From UBA11612 sp964475755 (lineage in GTDB: Bacteria; Pseudomonadota; Alphaproteobacteria; Rhodospirillales; Rhodospirillaceae): a stretch of 64,000 nt of DNA. The stretch spans positions 1 to 64,000 of the forward strand of contig CAYYXR010000004.1 of NCBI GenBank assembly GCA_964475755.1, in the 5' to 3' direction. Position 1 is the first letter of the stretch, and each line of letters opens with the position of its first letter. Position numbers and translations under genes: made by a program. Under the pieces are notes generated by a model. The model saw only the letters and a list, made by a program, of their open reading frames with translations, had not been told where the DNA came from and did no database searches. Below, piece by piece: positions 34,123-43,237 of the stretch.

Positions 34123-34151
34123 TTGGGAGGCCCTCGGGCCTCCCAAGTTTT
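34123..34151 (+). terminator. Rho-independent terminator after the amidohydrolase
   Basis: TTGGGAGGCCC (34123-34133) and GGGCCTCCCAA (34136-34146) form an 11-bp perfect stem around two bases and are followed by GTTTTATC. It stands 9 bases after the stop codon and 15 bases before the next start. Confidence 0.9.
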
Positions 34152-34165
34152 ATCGGAGGAGATAA

Positions 34166-34540
34166 ATGAGCAGCGACCGCGCGCAGCCGGGTGATCCGGC
34201 GCCGTATTATCAGGCCCATGTGTTTTGTTGCACTAACGTCCGCCCGGAGAAACATCCGCGCGGCTCGTGTGCGCGCAAGAACAGCGTTCAGCTACGCGAT
34301 TACATGAAGGCCAAGGTCAAGGAACTCGGGCTGCCCGGCATTCGCGTCAATGCATCCGGGTGCCTGGACCGCTGCGAGCTCGGCTGCACCATGGTGATTT
34401 ATCCCGAGGGCATCTGGTACACCTACAAGTCCGAAGCCGATGTGGATGAAATCATCGAATCGCACCTCAAGCAGGGCAACCGGGTCGAGCGGCTAATGCT
34501 AGCCACCGAGCAGAAAGAGCTGCGCCCGGAACAAGCTTAA
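34166..34540 (+). CDS. Thioredoxin-like [2Fe-2S] ferredoxin
   Basis: A 124-residue protein with the cysteine pattern of thioredoxin-fold 2Fe-2S ferredoxins: Cys21/22 (HVFCCTN), Cys35 (RGSC), Cys66 and Cys70 (SGCLDRCELGC), and an extra Cys74. It contains MVIYPEGIWYTYKSEADVDEI, typical for the end of the fold. The start has GGAGGAG 5 bases upstream. Its stop overlaps the aminotransferase start (TAATG), so the two are translationally coupled. It might donate electrons to a partner enzyme, but none is evident in this operon. Confidence 0.88.
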   Translation: MSSDRAQPGDPAPYYQAHVFCCTNVRPEKHPRGSCARKNSVQLRDYMKAKVKELGLPGIRVNASGCLDRCELGCTMVIYPEGIWYTYKSEADVDEIIESHLKQGNRVERLMLATEQKELRPEQA

Positions 34541-35739
34541 TGTTCGACTGGGCTTCCAGGTTTGCGCCCCGCATTCCGCGTATGATCGCGTCGGATGTGC
34601 GGGAGTTGGTCAAAGCCTTGAGGCAGCCCGATGTCATTTCTTTCGGCGGCGGCATTCCCGACCCTGATCTTTTTCCGCGCGAGATCATTGCCGATGCGCA
34701 TGCGCGCATCCTGAATGATCCAAAGACCGCGCGCATCGCCTTGCAATATTCGGATACGTCGGGATACCCGCCATTTTGCGAATGGCTCGCGGAGTATATG
34801 GGCACCTTGGGTGCGCCGTGTTCGGCCGAGAATATCCTCGTGACCAACGGCTCGCAGCAAGGTCTCGATTTCCTGGCGCGACTCTTTCTGACGCCGGGGG
34901 ATACCGTGCTCCTGCAAATGCCCACCTATATCGGTGCGCTCAGGGCCTTCGACGGCAGCGAGGCAAAATACGAAGCCTTTCCCGAAATTGGCGAAGGTTA
35001 CGAGTCCGCTGTCGCGCCGCGCTTCGGCTACCTGTTGCCGGATTTCCGCAATCCTACCGGCACAAGCCTTTCCCTGGACGAGCGCAATGCAGCCATAGAC
35101 CTTGCCCAAAGATTGGACATGCCGTTGATCGAGGATAGCGCATACGAAAAGCTGAGATACGAAGGCGAAGCTTTGCCTCCATTGCTCGCGCTTGAAGCCA
35201 ATCGCGCAGGCAGCGTCGAGAACGGCCGCGTAATTTATACGGGTACGTTCTCCAAAACCGTTGTGCCGGCGCTGCGGATCGGTTGGATTGTCGCGCCCGA
35301 ACCGGTCATCGCCAAACTTAATCTGATCAAACAGGCCAGCGATCTCCACACCGGCACCTTGAATCAAATGGTGTTGCTCGAAGTCGCACCCCAAATCCTG
35401 AATAGCGGTCACTTGAAGCGCGTGCGCGAAGCTTACAAGAAACGCCGCGATGCCACACTCGAAGGCCTCAAACAGTTCATGCCGGAGGGCACCAGCTGGA
35501 CGACACCCGAGGGCGGCATGTACCTGTGGATCACACTCCCAGAGAGACTGGACGGCAGCGTCGTCGCACAACGTGCTTTGCGTGAAGTTAAAGTCGCGGT
35601 TATCGCAGGCCGCTCATGTTTCGCCGCAAACCCTGTGGCCAACACGATTCGACTTAGCTTTTCCCTGATTCCAGAAGACCGGGCGATGGAGGGATTGAAA
35701 CGTTTAGGCGGCCTCCTCCACACCATGATGAACGAGTAG
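34540..35739 (+). CDS. PLP-dependent class I/II aminotransferase
   Basis: A 399-residue fold-type I aminotransferase of the 2-aminoadipate / MocR-related branch without the DNA-binding domain. Landmarks: ISFGGGIPDPDLFPRE, LVTNGSQQGLDFLARLF, LPDFRNPTGTSLSLDERNA, and the PLP-binding lysine in YTGTFSKTVVPALRIGW. It would transaminate an amino acid such as 2-aminoadipate or a branched or aromatic one; the sequence does not decide. It is coupled to the ferredoxin gene upstream and lies 12 bases before the DapA-like gene. Confidence 0.9.
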   Translation: MFDWASRFAPRIPRMIASDVRELVKALRQPDVISFGGGIPDPDLFPREIIADAHARILNDPKTARIALQYSDTSGYPPFCEWLAEYMGTLGAPCSAENILVTNGSQQGLDFLARLFLTPGDTVLLQMPTYIGALRAFDGSEAKYEAFPEIGEGYESAVAPRFGYLLPDFRNPTGTSLSLDERNAAIDLAQRLDMPLIEDSAYEKLRYEGEALPPLLALEANRAGSVENGRVIYTGTFSKTVVPALRIGWIVAPEPVIAKLNLIKQASDLHTGTLNQMVLLEVAPQILNSGHLKRVREAYKKRRDATLEGLKQFMPEGTSWTTPEGGMYLWITLPERLDGSVVAQRALREVKVAVIAGRSCFAANPVANTIRLSFSLIPEDRAMEGLKRLGGLLHTMMNE

Positions 35740-35751
35740 GAGGGCGCAAAC

Positions 35752-36675
35752 ATGCTGGACATCAAATCCCAGAAAAATCGCGCGCAGGCCTTCACCACCA
35801 GCATCACCCCTTTCGACAAAAATGGCACGCTTGATGAAGCTGCCCTTCGCAAGCACCTACGCCGGTTTGCCGATGCCGGTATCGGCGCTTTTATGGGTAC
35901 GGGCGGCAGCGGCGAAGGATACTCTTTATCTGCCTCGGAAACGCGCCGGCTTCTTGAAATCTCCGTAGAAGAACTCAAAGGCAAAGTCCCGGTTCGCGCC
36001 ATGGGCGTCGAACCCCGCTCGGCCGCAGAAATGATCGAATTCGTCAAGATGGCGCAGGCCACCGGCATCGAGGCTATTCAGATCTACTCCCTTGACGTCG
36101 GTCACGGACACGCGCCGACACCCGAAGAACTTGAGGCGTACTTCAACGAGGTGTTGAACGCGTCCGATGCGCCGATGGTTTTATCCACCCACCAATCCGT
36201 CGGCTACAAACTGCCCATCGAAATGATGGCGAGACTTGTCGAGACGTATGAACACGTCATCGGCATCAATTGCAGCCACCAGGACCTTGAATATTTGCGC
36301 GGACTGATCGATGCAGTGGGCGAACGCGTTGACGTCATGGTCGGTGGCCCCATGCAAGCGGTGATCTGCTTTGCCTTCGGCGGTCACGGCTTCCTGTGTT
36401 CGGAAGGCAATCTCGCGCCCCGGCTCGCCGTCTCTCTGATCAAATACTATCAGGCCAGCGATCTCGACGGCATGATGGAAGCGTTTGGAAAAATCGCGCG
36501 CCTTTCCGGTGCCCTCTACGGCAACGGCGGCATCCGCGTCACCAAAGCAGTTCTCAATGAACTCGGCCTGCCCGGCGGCTATCCGCGCAAGCCTCGCTTG
36601 CTCGTTACCGACGAACGCTTGACGAGAGCCATGAGTGTGGTGCGCGAACTTAATCTAGAGGAATTGCGGACCTAA
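35752..36675 (+). CDS. DapA/NAL-superfamily protein lacking the Schiff-base lysine
   Basis: A 307-residue TIM-barrel protein of the dihydrodipicolinate synthase family, recognised by FTTSITPFDKNGTLDEAAL at the N-terminus and GTGGSGEGYSLSASETRRLL. In the family a lysine in G-I-K forms the Schiff base with pyruvate and a tyrosine precedes it in Y-N-x-P. Here these positions read HVIGINCSHQDL (Lys to Asn, codon AAT) and VLSTHQSVGYKLP (Tyr to Ser). If the alignment is right the protein cannot work by the usual aldolase mechanism. AGGAGGG precedes the ATG. It follows the aminotransferase and overlaps the MFS gene end-to-end by 4 bases. Confidence 0.85.
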   Translation: MLDIKSQKNRAQAFTTSITPFDKNGTLDEAALRKHLRRFADAGIGAFMGTGGSGEGYSLSASETRRLLEISVEELKGKVPVRAMGVEPRSAAEMIEFVKMAQATGIEAIQIYSLDVGHGHAPTPEELEAYFNEVLNASDAPMVLSTHQSVGYKLPIEMMARLVETYEHVIGINCSHQDLEYLRGLIDAVGERVDVMVGGPMQAVICFAFGGHGFLCSEGNLAPRLAVSLIKYYQASDLDGMMEAFGKIARLSGALYGNGGIRVTKAVLNELGLPGGYPRKPRLLVTDERLTRAMSVVRELNLEELRT

Positions 36676-37925
36676 CTTTTCGCCGGCACTTCTTCCCATT
36701 GCGGCGGCGACGCCTTCAGTTTTCTGGATGTCCAGAAAAAGAATACTGCCGACACGAGATTAAGCGCGGCGCCGACTGAAATAGCCCACGCAAGGCTCTC
36801 GCCGACGCTGATGCTACTTAGGAAGTCGCTTATAACCCCAACCAACATAGGCCCGAGTCCCAGCCCTGCAACGGTAAAGCTGGTGAGCACAATTGCGTTT
36901 GCCGACGCCCTGTTTTCAATGGGAACCATTTTCTGCAACACGAAGTACGTCGGGGCGTAATAGACCGACGCCAGGAACCAGGCGACAAACAGAAGATTCT
37001 GTCTAAAAATTTCAGGAAACAATATTGGGCCGATATAGAACGGAACGGTAAGAGCAACGCTCACCGAACTGTAGGCCATACACTTGCCCAGCTTATTATT
37101 CGTTGGAATCAAATCGATCACAAAGCCTGTGAAAACCGAGCCGGCAACGCCCGCGATCGAGAGTAAACCCATCAATTCGCCTGCTTCCGCTCCCGACATG
37201 CCGCGATATTCACGCAGAAGCGTGGGCACCCACTGGTATACGGCGTAGGCGGAAATAGCGTGAATAACAGCAGCTATTAGAATGGGTGTGTAGCCGGGTA
37301 TTTTAAACAAGAAGCGAAATGTTGTTATAAAGCCTGGCCTATCTGCGCTTGTCTCGCGCGGCGTATACTTAGGCGCGCAATAAGGCCAAACCAGCCAAAT
37401 TGTCGCGGCAAGCGCGACCCCGACGGTTCCAAGCACGTGAAACGACCCGCGCCAGCCCAGTACATCATGCAATTGACCCATGACAATGAAGCCAAGCGCC
37501 TGACCGATGCTCGCCCCAAGGGTAAACACGGCAATAGCTCGTCCAAGGGTCTTTGACGAAAACAGCAGAGCTAATGCTGCCAAGGCGGCTGGGGGGAATC
37601 CCGCTTCGCCGCCGCCGACCGCCATCCTAAACGTCAACAGCCAAGTATATCCGGCCGCCGAGCCACACAAGAATGTAGCAACGCTCCATGCAAATACCGA
37701 TCCGGCAATGACAACGCGCGGCCCTTTGGTATCCGCCAAGCGCGCGATCGGAATGGCCACCACACTCAAGACAACGACAAAGATGCTCATGATGAGCGCG
37801 GCTTGGCTATCATCCAGGAGCATTTCGTCCCGGATGTCCGCGATAAACAGTGACATCACGTTGCGGTCGATGATGTGCAGGATGTTTCCGAACAGCAGCA
37901 GGCCGAGAATAAAAATGGCCTTCAT
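36672..37925 (-). CDS. Major facilitator superfamily transporter
   Basis: A 417-residue membrane protein with about 12 hydrophobic segments and the MFS cytoplasmic loop motif ARLADTKGPRVVIAGS after helix 2. Helix 1 contains FGNILHIIDRNVMSLFIADI, typical of the organic-acid and anion symporter branches. GGAGGG precedes the ATG. It is the last gene of the operon GntR-ligase-MFS, 122 bases after the ligase start-to-stop direction, and probably imports the acid that the ligase activates. Confidence 0.9.
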   Translation of the reverse strand: MKAIFILGLLLFGNILHIIDRNVMSLFIADIRDEMLLDDSQAALIMSIFVVVLSVVAIPIARLADTKGPRVVIAGSVFAWSVATFLCGSAAGYTWLLTFRMAVGGGEAGFPPAALAALALLFSSKTLGRAIAVFTLGASIGQALGFIVMGQLHDVLGWRGSFHVLGTVGVALAATIWLVWPYCAPKYTPRETSADRPGFITTFRFLFKIPGYTPILIAAVIHAISAYAVYQWVPTLLREYRGMSGAEAGELMGLLSIAGVAGSVFTGFVIDLIPTNNKLGKCMAYSSVSVALTVPFYIGPILFPEIFRQNLLFVAWFLASVYYAPTYFVLQKMVPIENRASANAIVLTSFTVAGLGLGPMLVGVISDFLSSISVGESLAWAISVGAALNLVSAVFFFWTSRKLKASPPQWEEVPAKS

Positions 37926-38047
37926 CGCGCGCGCCCTCCCCCAAAACCCAGGCGGCGCCTTGCCCGAGCTCTATCCTTATAATCTTAGAAACCTAAACCC
38001 TGCGGGCCGTGTAAACAAGCCAGATTGCCCGCTCTGCCCTATTTATC

Positions 38048-39709
38048 TCAGGCCGCCGCGCCGAAACGGCGCCGCGCATCTTCGCGCAAATCGCCTTTAG
38101 CGACCTTCCCACCGGAAGAGCGCGGCAATTCATCCATAATCACCAAATGCTCCGGATACCATTCCCGGGTCACGCCGCGCGCGCTCAGATGCGCAACTAT
38201 ATCGTCTAACGTTATTTCCGCACCCGCTTTCGGCACCACGTACACGCATACCCGTTCTCCGAATACCTTATCCGGTGCGGCGACAGCGGACACCATCGCA
38301 ATTTCCGGATGTGTGCCAACCTCTTCCTCCACGGCTGGGGCGCTGATGTTCTTTCCGCCGCGAATGATGAAATCGGAAGTGCGGCCGACAACTTTCAAGT
38401 AGCCCTCTGAGTCGATATCCACGATATCACCCATGAGCATGTAGCCGTCTTTTGAGTACAACTTCTTGTTGGCCACCTCATCGTCCCAATACCCGAGACA
38501 GACAGCAGGGCCCTTGCATCCTGGCTGACCGGTAGACTGTTTTCCGGTGATATCTTCGCCGGTTTCCGGGTTGAAAAGACGCACATGCATATCCGGAATG
38601 ATCTTGCCGGCTGTTTTTAGCCTCTGCTCGCGCGTATCCCTTCGCGAGGTATAGCTGAGTGCCCCGGTTTCATTAGAGCCATAAAACTGAAGAACGGGTG
38701 CACCGGTCACTTTCTCGAATTCAGCGGCGCGTTCATACGGCACCGCTTCTCCGCCGGTATACATCGAACGCAATGAAGAAAGATCTCGCGGCTTTTTATC
38801 CTGCGCATTCAACATCATGATGAATTGCGTGCTGACGCAACACAAAACGGTGACCCGCTCGCGCTCGATCAGGTCCAACGCAACATCGGCGTCAAAGCGT
38901 TCCATGACGACCGTGGGACAGCCGAGAATGGTCGGTGAAAAATGCGCAGTCCAAAGGCCGAACCCAAACGGCGCGGGCACGGCACCCATAAACACTTCAT
39001 CGTCTTTGAACCCACCGGAGTCCATTGCCATTTTATGGAAATAAAACCATCGGTTCTGGGTATGCATTACGCACTTGGGCAAGCCGGTCGTTCCCGATGT
39101 CGAGTTCAACATGTACAAATCGTCAGGACCCAACCGCCTTTGTGCGCCAACCAAAGATACATCGGGTTCGGCAGTCTCGCCGTTGAGTTTGATTTTTGAT
39201 TGCGGCGCCTTGGCGTAATTCGGCACCACAATGTGATGAGCTAGACTTTGAATTTCCGACGACATTTTCGTCCAAAGTTCGGATGATGGACGGTCCTTGC
39301 TCATCGTCTCATGCGTAATGACCGCCTTCGCGCCGGTCTTACCGAGCAAGTGAGACAGCTCGCGGTCGCCAGCTCGCGCGCCTATGCCCACGGCGATAAG
39401 TCCGGCTTTCTCCACCCCGACGAGCGCCGCGTGCACGGCGGCGCCATCCGGCAAAACAATCGCCACGCGATCGCCGGTGGCGAGCCCCGAACTCAGCAGA
39501 ACCGCGGCGATCTGATCCGACGCGGCGGCGTACTGGCCCCACGTGAATTTAGACTCCTGCGTAATATAGGCCGCATCATTGGGACGCGATTGGGCAAGGC
39601 GGGTTAGAAGCTCTGCGACCGTGTCGCCCTGCCACCACCCCGCCGCACGATATGAATCGGCAAGCGCTGCGTCCGCACCCATTGCTTTTCCATCAATATG
39701 GAGAACCAT
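38048..39709 (-). CDS. AMP-dependent acyl-CoA synthetase (class I ANL)
   Basis: A 553-residue acid-CoA ligase. The P-loop is in LNSTSGTTGLPKCVMHTQNR, the adenylate motif in VLQFYGSNETGALSYTSRRD, and the hinge and catalytic lysine in KVVGRTSDFIIRGGKNISAP and GGKVAKGDLREDARRR. It is of the medium-chain/aromatic acid type (cyclohexanecarboxylate or bile-acid ligases are relatives). AAGG lies 9 bases before the ATG. The gene lies 24 bases after the GntR regulator and before an MFS transporter, so uptake, activation and control of one carboxylic acid appear to be linked. Confidence 0.92.
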   Translation of the reverse strand: MVLHIDGKAMGADAALADSYRAAGWWQGDTVAELLTRLAQSRPNDAAYITQESKFTWGQYAAASDQIAAVLLSSGLATGDRVAIVLPDGAAVHAALVGVEKAGLIAVGIGARAGDRELSHLLGKTGAKAVITHETMSKDRPSSELWTKMSSEIQSLAHHIVVPNYAKAPQSKIKLNGETAEPDVSLVGAQRRLGPDDLYMLNSTSGTTGLPKCVMHTQNRWFYFHKMAMDSGGFKDDEVFMGAVPAPFGFGLWTAHFSPTILGCPTVVMERFDADVALDLIERERVTVLCCVSTQFIMMLNAQDKKPRDLSSLRSMYTGGEAVPYERAAEFEKVTGAPVLQFYGSNETGALSYTSRRDTREQRLKTAGKIIPDMHVRLFNPETGEDITGKQSTGQPGCKGPAVCLGYWDDEVANKKLYSKDGYMLMGDIVDIDSEGYLKVVGRTSDFIIRGGKNISAPAVEEEVGTHPEIAMVSAVAAPDKVFGERVCVYVVPKAGAEITLDDIVAHLSARGVTREWYPEHLVIMDELPRSSGGKVAKGDLREDARRRFGAAA

Positions 39710-39733
39710 CGTAAAAGCCTTGCCGGACCTAAG

Positions 39734-40540
39734 TTATGCGTCTCTGAGAATTGAGGCCGTGATGGTGGCCGACACATCAAATCCATGCTGCCAGCCTTCG
39801 GACTCATGGAGCGCCTCAGAAAAATGGTCCTGCATTGCTTGCTCTGCGCCGCGCTGATCGCCGGATTCGATAAATCCGTAAATACGTTCATGCTCTTCTG
39901 CGGTTGCCTCGCGGACTTTCCGATCGCCGAACGAGCCCAACTTTGATTGCCTGCGCGCAAGTGCATCGACTTGGGCAGACCAAAGAGTTTCCAGGGCCCC
40001 GACAAGCAGCGCCATGGTCTCGTTGCCGCAATTCGCGACAAGTTCGACGTGAAACTGGCGCGCCAGCTTCACATACGTATCGGCATCGTCCATCGCGTCA
40101 TTGGCCGCGGCCATTAATTTACGCAGGCGTGGCAAGACTGTCTGCGCGCGATCCGCGCGCGCCGCGCACGCCGCCGCGCACGCCGGCTCCAGTTGCCGCA
40201 TCGCATTCATGACATCCGAAAGGTTGGCCCCTTTGGACTGCAGCACCAGGGCAAGCATGTACGCCGCCATATCGGCTCTGGGATGATGAACAACGGCGCC
40301 ACCTACGTTTCCGCGCTGGACCGTAATCAACCCTTCGGTTTCGAGAATTCGGCACGCCTCTCGAATCGAGGGGGGACTGACCTTGAATTCGGCGATGAGA
40401 TCTTCCTGCTTCGGAAGCATAGCGCCATCAGCCAGTTCACCAGATAAGATTCGCTCGCGCAAACCATCGGCGACCATTTCCGCGACTCGCGGTTGGCGAA
40501 TTTGGCTTCTGCCGACGGAGGCTAAATTTTTTCGGGCCAC
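39734..40540 (-). CDS. GntR-family regulator with FCD ligand domain
   Basis: A 268-residue FadR-subfamily regulator: winged helix at about residues 18-85 (VADGLRERILSGELADGAML, then SPPSIREACRILETEGLITV) and an all-helical FCD domain after residue 100 with RQFHVELVANCGN and HERIYGFIESGD contributing metal or ligand-binding His/Asp. It starts with GTG. FCD regulators answer to acids or acyl-CoAs; this one probably controls its own operon (ligase and MFS) and perhaps the divergent hydratase gene at 40806, with which it shares a 265-base intergenic region containing TGCAC-N6-GTGCA at 40625-40640. Confidence 0.92.
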   Translation of the reverse strand: MARKNLASVGRSQIRQPRVAEMVADGLRERILSGELADGAMLPKQEDLIAEFKVSPPSIREACRILETEGLITVQRGNVGGAVVHHPRADMAAYMLALVLQSKGANLSDVMNAMRQLEPACAAACAARADRAQTVLPRLRKLMAAANDAMDDADTYVKLARQFHVELVANCGNETMALLVGALETLWSAQVDALARRQSKLGSFGDRKVREATAEEHERIYGFIESGDQRGAEQAMQDHFSEALHESEGWQHGFDVSATITASILRDA

Positions 40541-40805
40541 GTTGATCCAGGTGGTAGGTTAGACGGACGTCCAATTGAGACGGTTTAAAACTACAACAGA
40601 GTACAGAGTCTTTTCCATAACCGATGCACCGGATTGTGCAGAAAGATGGTGATAAATTAACGGGATACAACTCGAAACCGGACACGGGGCTTAGGCAGTG
40701 GACGATAACGCGCCAGTGCTATAAATCAGCGGCTGAGCCCTCAATACGGCACCGCGGCCAATATCGCGGTCTGTGGGCAAAGACTGGGATATAGGTGGGA
40801 GGACC

Positions 40806-41597
40806 ATGGGACACTCGTCGGATTACACGCTTATTGGCGTCAGCACTTCAGATCACGTCGGCATCGTCGAGCTTCGCCGCCCGCCTCACAATTTCTTTAA
40901 CAATGAAATGATCCACCAGATCGCCAACGCCTATGAGGCGTTTGACCGCGACTCCAACGTTCGCGCCATTGTCCTGTGCGCGGACGGAAAGGCGTTTTGC
41001 GCCGGCGCCGATCTGGTGAACGCACCGCTCACCGGCACATTCACCGAGGGCAAAGGCAAAGCACAGCACCTTTACAAAGAAGCGATGCGTATATTCCGTG
41101 CCAAGACCCCGGTCATTGCGGCGGTACACGGCTCGGCTGTGGGCGGCGGCATGGGCCTAGCGGTCTCGGCTGATTTCCGCGTCACCTGCAAAGAGGCGAA
41201 GTTCAGCGTTAATTTTAGCCGCCTCGGTCTACACCCGGGGTTCGGTCTGTCCACAACCCTGCCGCGCCTGATCGGCCCCCAAAAAGCATCGCTGCTGTTC
41301 TACACGGGCAGGCGCATTCCCGGCGATGTCGCGGTCGAAATGGGTGTGGCCGACTTGCTGGCACCGCAACAAGACGTGCGCAAGATCGCCATGGAGCTCG
41401 CGACCGAAATAGCAGGTTCAGCGCCTTTGGCCGTGGTTTCCATCCGCGAAAGTATACGGCGCGGTCTAGCCGACGCTGTGGAAGCGGCGACGGAACGCGA
41501 ATTGACTGAGCAGGATTGGCTGCGCCAGACCGAGGATTTTCAGGAAGGCGTGAACGCAACGAACGAACGCCGCCCGCCCGTGTTCAACAACCGCTGA
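40806..41597 (+). CDS. Enoyl-CoA hydratase/isomerase family protein
   Basis: A 263-residue crotonase-fold protein with GKAFCAGADLVNAP and VHGSAVGGGMGLAVSADFRV forming the oxyanion hole, followed by VNFSRLGLHPGFGLSTTLPR. The start is placed at ATG 40806, 3 bases after GGGAGGACC; the frame 11 codons further upstream has no ribosome site. It stands alone on the plus strand, divergent from the GntR gene, and converges with the AtuA-small gene directly at its stop. Substrate unknown. Confidence 0.88.
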   Translation: MGHSSDYTLIGVSTSDHVGIVELRRPPHNFFNNEMIHQIANAYEAFDRDSNVRAIVLCADGKAFCAGADLVNAPLTGTFTEGKGKAQHLYKEAMRIFRAKTPVIAAVHGSAVGGGMGLAVSADFRVTCKEAKFSVNFSRLGLHPGFGLSTTLPRLIGPQKASLLFYTGRRIPGDVAVEMGVADLLAPQQDVRKIAMELATEIAGSAPLAVVSIRESIRRGLADAVEAATERELTEQDWLRQTEDFQEGVNATNERRPPVFNNR

Positions 41598-41915
41598 TCA
41601 ATCCGCGCCGATTTCCAGATCGAGCAGAATCCAGACCGACGTTTTTTGCCAATGCAGCCCGGCGTGAAGCGTCGCATAGATGCCGCCGGGCAAGGCCTCC
41701 GGCGCAACAAACTTTAGGGCATTCAATCCCGGCACCTCATATCGGACAACGGGCCCCGGCGCGACCTGATTAATGGCTTTCTGGGCGACGTCAGCGGTCA
41801 CACCGCGTTCGAGCAATTTGTAGGACTCCTTGTCCTTTGCCACCAACGTGAGATCCAGAATCGGGCCTTTATCGCCTGCCCGGCCCGAAGCAATATCGCC
41901 GACACGCACCTTCAT
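41598..41915 (-). CDS. AtuA-related small subunit protein
   Basis: A 105-residue protein starting MKVRVGDIASGRAGDKGPIL, the conserved opening of the C-terminal domain of AtuA-like proteins (acyclic terpene utilization), which in many genomes is encoded by a separate gene. The sequence VWILLDLEIGAD ends the fold. The ATG at 41915 overlaps the AtuA stop (ATGA), so the two chains are probably made together and form one complex. The function of the family is unresolved; it co-occurs with acyl-CoA dehydrogenases and acyl-CoA carboxylases. Confidence 0.85.
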   Translation of the reverse strand: MKVRVGDIASGRAGDKGPILDLTLVAKDKESYKLLERGVTADVAQKAINQVAPGPVVRYEVPGLNALKFVAPEALPGGIYATLHAGLHWQKTSVWILLDLEIGAD

Positions 41916-43237
41916 GGAGCCTCGCTCCACTCGACGTGCGTTTTAACGAGTTCGCGCGGTACAAATCCGCTGATCACGTCCAAACGTGGGCGGCGCTCAC
42001 TGCGCACACCGCAACCAACGGCGGGACCCGCAATCGTCAAGCCATAGATTTCGTCTTCCACAATCTGCGCAGCATCCATATCGGCGCAGCGAGCGGACAC
42101 ATGCACGCGCACTTCCGCTGGATAGGCATTCGTGGGCGGTGAGGCGCTGCCCAGAACGGAGTTCACGCCGACAAGATCGATTTGAATATCTTTCTCATCC
42201 CAGTCTTTAAGGCGTTCACGCAAAATATCGGCGCCGATTTGCGCCCGTTCGTAGGCGCCGTTGCCCGCATATGCGATTTCCAAATCGGCGATCGCACCCT
42301 CGTATTCGACGAAGCCGGACACCTTCAGTTTGCGCGGCGGCGGGCCCGCCGTCGCGCCGCTCATACGTACGCGGTTTTTACCCACCTCTTCAAATGTGAT
42401 GCCCGTAAAATCGAGCACCGCATCGGGTGTGATGTACTTGGAAGGGTCGTGCACTTCATACAAAAGCTGAAGCGTACAGGTCATCCGGTCTACAAGACCC
42501 GGGGCGTCTTCCAATATGCTGATTTCAGCGCTGCCGTCGGCCGCAACGCGCGCTAGCGGATAGCCCAAATGCGCGTAGCTCATGGCATCCAAGCCGCCGC
42601 CGCCGGGCGGCTCATAAATGCCGCCGGTGACTTGCGCCGAACACTCCAGCACATGGCCGGCAGCAATAGCGCCCGCCAATACATCGATGCCGCTTTCCAA
42701 ATGCGGAACGAGGTCTGCGACAAACAGCGATGAATCCGCCGCGCGTCCCGTCACAACCACATCGGCACCACCCTCGATGGCTTCGGCCAAGGCCGCAATT
42801 CCCAGGTAGGCGCGCGCGCCCAGGAAATTTCCCGTGATGGGTTCTTCCCATTCGATTCGATCTTTGAGAGCAAGCACATCGTCGCCCACCACGGCGGCTA
42901 CGCGCATACCCGAACACCCAAGATCACCGGCCAGTTTTGCGATAGCGCGGCCCGCCGCCGCGGCGTTCGCGGCGCCGAGATTTGTGATGACGCGGCAGTT
43001 GTTCTTTCTGGCGACCGGCAGCAGTGGGGATAAGCGCCGTTTTAGCCTTGGGTCCGCGCCGGCTTCTGGGTTATCGCGTAAAGCCCGCAGCCCAGGCACG
43101 ATTGTACGTTCGGCCAGGCACTCGAGGATTACCGCATCCACGTATCCGCTTGCGGCCAATGCGACAGCGGGCTCGATACGGTCGCCGGCAAATCCGGCAC
43201 CGGTCGCAACGGTTCTCACACCTGCCGTCTTCCCCAT
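41912..43237 (-). CDS. AtuA family protein (DUF1446)
   Basis: A 441-residue protein of the AtuA/DUF1446 family, named for acyclic terpene utilization in Pseudomonas. It begins MGKTAGVRTVATGAGFAGDR and contains YVDAVILECLAERTIVPG, DVVVTGRAADSSLFVADLVP and PPGGGGLDAMSYAHLGYPLA. The enzymatic role of the family is not established. Its start overlaps the stop of the acyl-CoA dehydrogenase gene (TAATG), and its stop overlaps the small-subunit gene. Together with the acyl-CoA carboxylase at 55279-58909 it hints at degradation of citronellyl- or geranyl-like branched chains, although the genes are 12 kb apart. Confidence 0.85.
   Translation of the reverse strand: MGKTAGVRTVATGAGFAGDRIEPAVALAASGYVDAVILECLAERTIVPGLRALRDNPEAGADPRLKRRLSPLLPVARKNNCRVITNLGAANAAAAGRAIAKLAGDLGCSGMRVAAVVGDDVLALKDRIEWEEPITGNFLGARAYLGIAALAEAIEGGADVVVTGRAADSSLFVADLVPHLESGIDVLAGAIAAGHVLECSAQVTGGIYEPPGGGGLDAMSYAHLGYPLARVAADGSAEISILEDAPGLVDRMTCTLQLLYEVHDPSKYITPDAVLDFTGITFEEVGKNRVRMSGATAGPPPRKLKVSGFVEYEGAIADLEIAYAGNGAYERAQIGADILRERLKDWDEKDIQIDLVGVNSVLGSASPPTNAYPAEVRVHVSARCADMDAAQIVEDEIYGLTIAGPAVGCGVRSERRPRLDVISGFVPRELVKTHVEWSEAP

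Noticed and set aside
32877..37987. Identical 14-mer TCCTTATAATCTTA at 32877-32890 and 37974-37987
   Set aside because: Several 14-mer repeats are expected by chance in 64 kb. The second copy points to no gene; only the first lies in a promoter.
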